23,391 nt of DNA from a virus. The DNA is taken from the IMG/VR virus record IMGVR_UViG_3300049483_000192, positions 1-23,391 of that record; one strand, given 5' to 3'. The position numbers and the translations under genes were made by a program. The notes below the pieces were generated by a model that was not told where the DNA came from, did not search any database, and saw nothing but the letters and a program-made list of their open reading frames with translations. Of the stretch, positions 21,807 through 23,391 are shown one piece after another; the first letter of the stretch is position 1, and each line of letters starts with the position of its first letter.

Positions 21807-21907
21807 TTTCCCTTTCTCCCAATAAAGGACTTGCTTTTTCTCTGACCGGAGGTTAAAAGCGAAGTTCTTAATCGGGCAAGTATGTGATGTTCTAGTTTGA
21901 AGAACCC

Positions 21908-21929
21908 CAAATCAGTCGGTTCTGATTTG
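21908..21929. repeat. Perfect 8-bp inverted repeat in the regulatory gap
   Basis: CAAATCAG and CTGATTTG are separated by a 6-bp centre. No T-run follows on either strand, so it is not a terminator. It lies about 100 bp before the GTG at 21806 and could be an operator or an mRNA hairpin in that gene's leader. Confidence 0.6.
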
Positions 21930-22121
21930 AGCGCGCAAACATTCTTGCAATGTCAGAGCGGGGCCGGAAGCAAGTCCTCAGAAAGAAACCGGTTGTTCCC
22001 CAGGAATTTGTACGTGAGTATTTTGCGCGACGACTTCACGGGGGTAGCAGAGCTGGACCTGTGCCGCATTGCAAAACCTCACTTCGGGCATTTCTCGTAT
22101 CGTGAGAACCCTTGATCCGTA

Positions 22122-22254
22122 CCAATAAAAACCCCGAAACCGAACCCAAGTGCTGAAGGATGCTGAGAGAAAGCGCAATATGTTTGCGGACAGATTGCGA
22201 TCCAAGCAGCACCGGGGTTTGATTCCGGGGAATCCGCCTTCTCTACTGTCCGCT
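22122..22254 (-). ncRNA. Candidate structured RNA or leader, ending in a T-run
   Basis: Starting at the predicted initiation site (about 22254), the transcript would open with GCGGACAG, which pairs perfectly with CTGTCCGC 60 nt later (22253-22246 with 22193-22186). Inside that loop AAACCCCG (22220-22213) can pair with CGGGGTTT (22136-22129), which runs into TTTTTATT like a terminator. The two pairings interleave, so they form a pseudoknot or exclude each other. It lacks a canonical tRNA cloverleaf. It could be a small RNA or an attenuated leader for the 21806 gene. Confidence 0.35.
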
Positions 22255-22260
22255 GAGTAC

Positions 22261-22288
22261 AATTTAGCAAATCCCAATTAAAAGTCAA
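22261..22288 (-). promoter_or_regulatory. Promoter downstream of the winged-helix gene
   Basis: On the minus strand TTGACT (22288-22283), a 16-bp AT-rich spacer and TAAATT (22266-22261) form a fair sigma-70-type promoter. The -35 overlaps the stop codon of the winged-helix gene. Initiation near 22254 would coincide with the first base of the inverted repeat of the RNA candidate. Confidence 0.55.
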
Positions 22289-22602
22289 GAGATAACATAC
22301 ACCGTAAACCTCTTCCCCTCGACCTCCCGAAACCACGAATGGTTGTCGTGAAGTCTCTCTCGGATCTTCCCTTCCTTCAAGAGAGTCCAACGGCGAGGGC
22401 GAACATAATCACCCTGCCAGCCAAAGTGAGCTGCGATCTCCTGATCCGTACGACCGAATTGACCCGCGTCTTGGATATAGACTAGTAGTCGGGCCTCGTC
22501 TGCCTTTGAACGGCTCAAGACACCCCTGGCGGCTTCGATGCTGGGCTTGGTCTTGTTGTGCGGGACGTAATGCACATCGAAGAAGGTAGGCTCGTCTCTC
22601 AT
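22285..22602 (-). CDS. Winged-helix DNA-binding protein
   Basis: Encodes 105 residues from an ATG at 22602 that overlaps the upstream stop (ATGA). After a polar N-terminus, residues 35-95 form a winged helix: ARLLVYIQDAGQFGRTDQEIAAHFGW as helix-turn-helix in outline, GDYVRPRRWTLLKEGKIRE as recognition helix and following helix, and REVEGKRFTVYVIS as the wing. The DQEI-AHFGW-GDYVRPRR-L--G-I pattern is common in small phage regulators and replication-region proteins. It is a candidate regulator of the promoters found here. Confidence 0.75.
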   Translation of the reverse strand: MRDEPTFFDVHYVPHNKTKPSIEAARGVLSRSKADEARLLVYIQDAGQFGRTDQEIAAHFGWQGDYVRPRRWTLLKEGKIRERLHDNHSWFREVEGKRFTVYVIS

Positions 22603-22979
22603 TCTTCGACCTCGATCTCTATAGGGAAACAACCAACGTAATCCGACGAATGGAGGCTAAATGCGTCGCAATTATTATTGCCGATGCGCGTCGCAAAATA
22701 GGTGTCGGGCGCGGCGGCTTTGTGGACCGTTACCCAATATGTCCTTTTCACCTTCCTCTTCGGCATCTCAGGAACTATGAAGTAGGGCTTTTCGTGAAAT
22801 ATATTTGGCTCTGTATGTTCCATGTCTTGCATGTCTTGGTAGTTTGACAACCCATTGTCAAATCTCCAAGCGACTACTCGCCATGCAGTATGAGTGACCT
22901 CAGCATTCGTCCCGTCCGCTCGCGGTGTCGGCCCTCCGAACGAAAAGCACCTGTCTCCCACTTTGAAGTCGTGTGTCAT
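22599..22979 (-). CDS. Hypothetical phage protein
   Basis: Encodes 126 residues from an ATG at 22979 that overlaps the nuclease stop (ATGA); a longer frame extends upstream into that gene and is not needed. MTHDFKVGDRCFSFGG looks like an SH3/KOW-type beta start, followed by AWRVVAWRFDNGLSN, VKRTYWVTVHKAAAPDTYFA and a strongly acidic end (IEIEVEE). No signal peptide, membrane segment or catalytic motif. I do not recognise a family. Confidence 0.7.
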   Translation of the reverse strand: MTHDFKVGDRCFSFGGPTPRADGTNAEVTHTAWRVVAWRFDNGLSNYQDMQDMEHTEPNIFHEKPYFIVPEMPKRKVKRTYWVTVHKAAAPDTYFATRIGNNNCDAFSLHSSDYVGCFPIEIEVEE

Positions 22980-23350
22980 AGATTCACCTTTAGGTTTTCC
23001 CGCAACTCTTGAAGTGCAATGAGTAAGATCCTCAAATCTGAGTCCGTGTATTTCTTCGTGTGGCTGAATCTGAAATGCAACTTCTCGTAGGTATTGACTC
23101 CGTACTTCTTGATAAACCACAATGTATAAGGAGCCGCGTTGAATTCATGTCGCAGATTGCATCCAGAACAGTTGCAATGGCAGTTCACCAAATCCCACCG
23201 CGTAGAGAATGCTACTCGACTGAACAAGTGGCCGCATTGAAGATTCTCCGTCTTCCCGCAGATCACGCACTTCCTGTCCCTCTCCCTCACGAATAGACTC
23301 ATCTCACGATCACAGGCTTTCACTAAAGACTTTCTACTGGGTTTCTTCAT
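22976..23350 (-). CDS. NinG/Rap-like recombination nuclease (HNH-type zinc fold)
   Basis: Encodes 124 residues. The core has CVICGKTENLQCGHLFSR, RWDLVNCHCNCSGCNLRHEF and YTLWFIKKYG, matching lambda NinG: a CxxC zinc pair, the GH of the HNH-like active site, N-H-C--C--CN as second metal pair, then Y---L---G. Lambda NinG (about 204 residues) is longer; this has only the conserved core. NinG (Rap) cleaves branched recombination intermediates. A weak GGGG site precedes the ATG. It begins the readable run of small early genes. Confidence 0.82.
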   Translation of the reverse strand: MKKPSRKSLVKACDREMSLFVRERDRKCVICGKTENLQCGHLFSRVAFSTRWDLVNCHCNCSGCNLRHEFNAAPYTLWFIKKYGVNTYEKLHFRFSHTKKYTDSDLRILLIALQELRENLKVNL

Positions 23351-23351
23351 G

Positions 23352-23391
23352 TTAAAGCCCCGACAAGTCGGTTACATGAAAAGCACCATAG
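23352..23391 (-). CDS. Possible C-terminus of the next upstream gene
   Basis: A minus-strand frame enters at the right edge and ends ...YGAFHVTDLSGL with TAA at 23354-23352, just before the nuclease ATG. A second frame (ending ...CNRLVGALT with TGA at 23349-23347) would overlap the ATG in the ATGA manner usual here. Too short to choose between them or to assign a function. Confidence 0.25.
   Translation of the reverse strand, partial: YGAFHVTDLSGL

Larger units (their letters stand above)
21807..22284. other. 478-bp regulatory gap without a convincing gene
   Basis: The longest non-coding stretch here. It contains a minus-strand promoter and structured RNA candidate at its right side and several inverted repeats: GTTCT/AGAAC (21889-21905), CAAATCAG/CTGATTTG (21908-21929), ACATT/AATGT (21939-21953) and TTCTC/GAGAA (22092-22108). 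A minus-strand frame at 21978-22277 starts with TTG, lacks a ribosome-binding site and has unusual Cys/Trp/Arg-rich composition, so I do not call it. Confidence 0.6.

Noticed and set aside
22186-22253. tRNA-like element with 8-bp closing stem and a TTTGATT loop-like stretch
   Set aside because: No D-arm, anticodon arm or properly placed T-arm can be fitted on either strand; the closing stem is real but the cloverleaf is not.
21978-22277. 99-residue minus-strand open frame in the regulatory gap
   Set aside because: It needs a TTG start inside the promoter spacer, has no ribosome-binding site, has odd Cys/Trp/Arg-rich composition and overlaps the promoter and inverted repeats.
1-23391. CRISPR arrays, insertion sequences, integrase or attachment sites
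   Set aside because: No array of regular repeats, no transposase or integrase motif and no long direct repeats were seen; the only tandem repeats are coding.

Overview
The window is a contiguous piece of a tailed double-stranded DNA phage or prophage, probably a siphovirus with an HK97-type head. All convincing genes lie on the minus strand, so transcription runs from position 23391 towards 1. Genes are packed with ATGA, GTGA or TTGA stop/start overlaps, which suggests translational coupling. No integrase, repressor, tRNA or CRISPR array is visible, so the lifestyle cannot be read from this window. Strong Shine-Dalgarno sites, six N-terminal signal peptides that mostly end in Ala-Gln, small outer-membrane-like proteins and a tape-measure motif (RVVQDAPFG) point to a Gram-negative host, perhaps in the Bacteroidota/Chlorobiota/Ignavibacteria group. 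The host is an inference.

Region by region, in transcription order. (1) 23391-20591: small early or accessory genes: a NinG/HNH-like nuclease, an unknown, a winged-helix protein, a 478-bp regulatory gap with a promoter and a structured-RNA candidate, a zinc-knuckle-like protein, a small HTH-like protein, a coiled-coil protein and a 58-residue Trp/Pro-rich peptide. (2) 20594-19554: a radical SAM enzyme with a C-terminal twitch/SPASM-like cysteine set, translationally coupled to the Trp/Pro-rich peptide. (3) 19553-19250: a promoter whose -10 region lies in a 21-bp operator-like inverted repeat, followed within about 70 nt by a strong intrinsic terminator and then a structured leader. This resembles the logic of a late promoter under antitermination control. 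(4) 19249-11068: terminase small and large subunits, portal, a natural fusion of prohead protease and major capsid protein, a small protein, a glycosyltransferase-like protein, a probable capsid or head-surface protein with a signal peptide, a head-tail connector, another signal-peptide protein, a tail-terminator candidate and a Mu gpG-like protein. (5) 11075-5532: a tail assembly chaperone with a -1 programmed frameshift, the tape measure, a tail-tip or hub candidate, a two-domain tail protein and two tandem paralogous tail proteins. (6) 5535-2445: a beta-helix tailspike and a repeat-bearing tail fibre, both with signal peptides. (7) 2400-1: a lysis or host-interface cassette with a coiled-coil membrane protein, a holin, two small outer-membrane-like proteins, two short helical proteins and a truncated papain-like cysteine peptidase.

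The points most worth following are the radical SAM/peptide pair, the Sec-type signal peptides on proteins placed in the virion gene block, the promoter-operator-terminator leader before the terminase, the protease-capsid fusion with a possible internal start, and the structured RNA candidate at 22122-22254.
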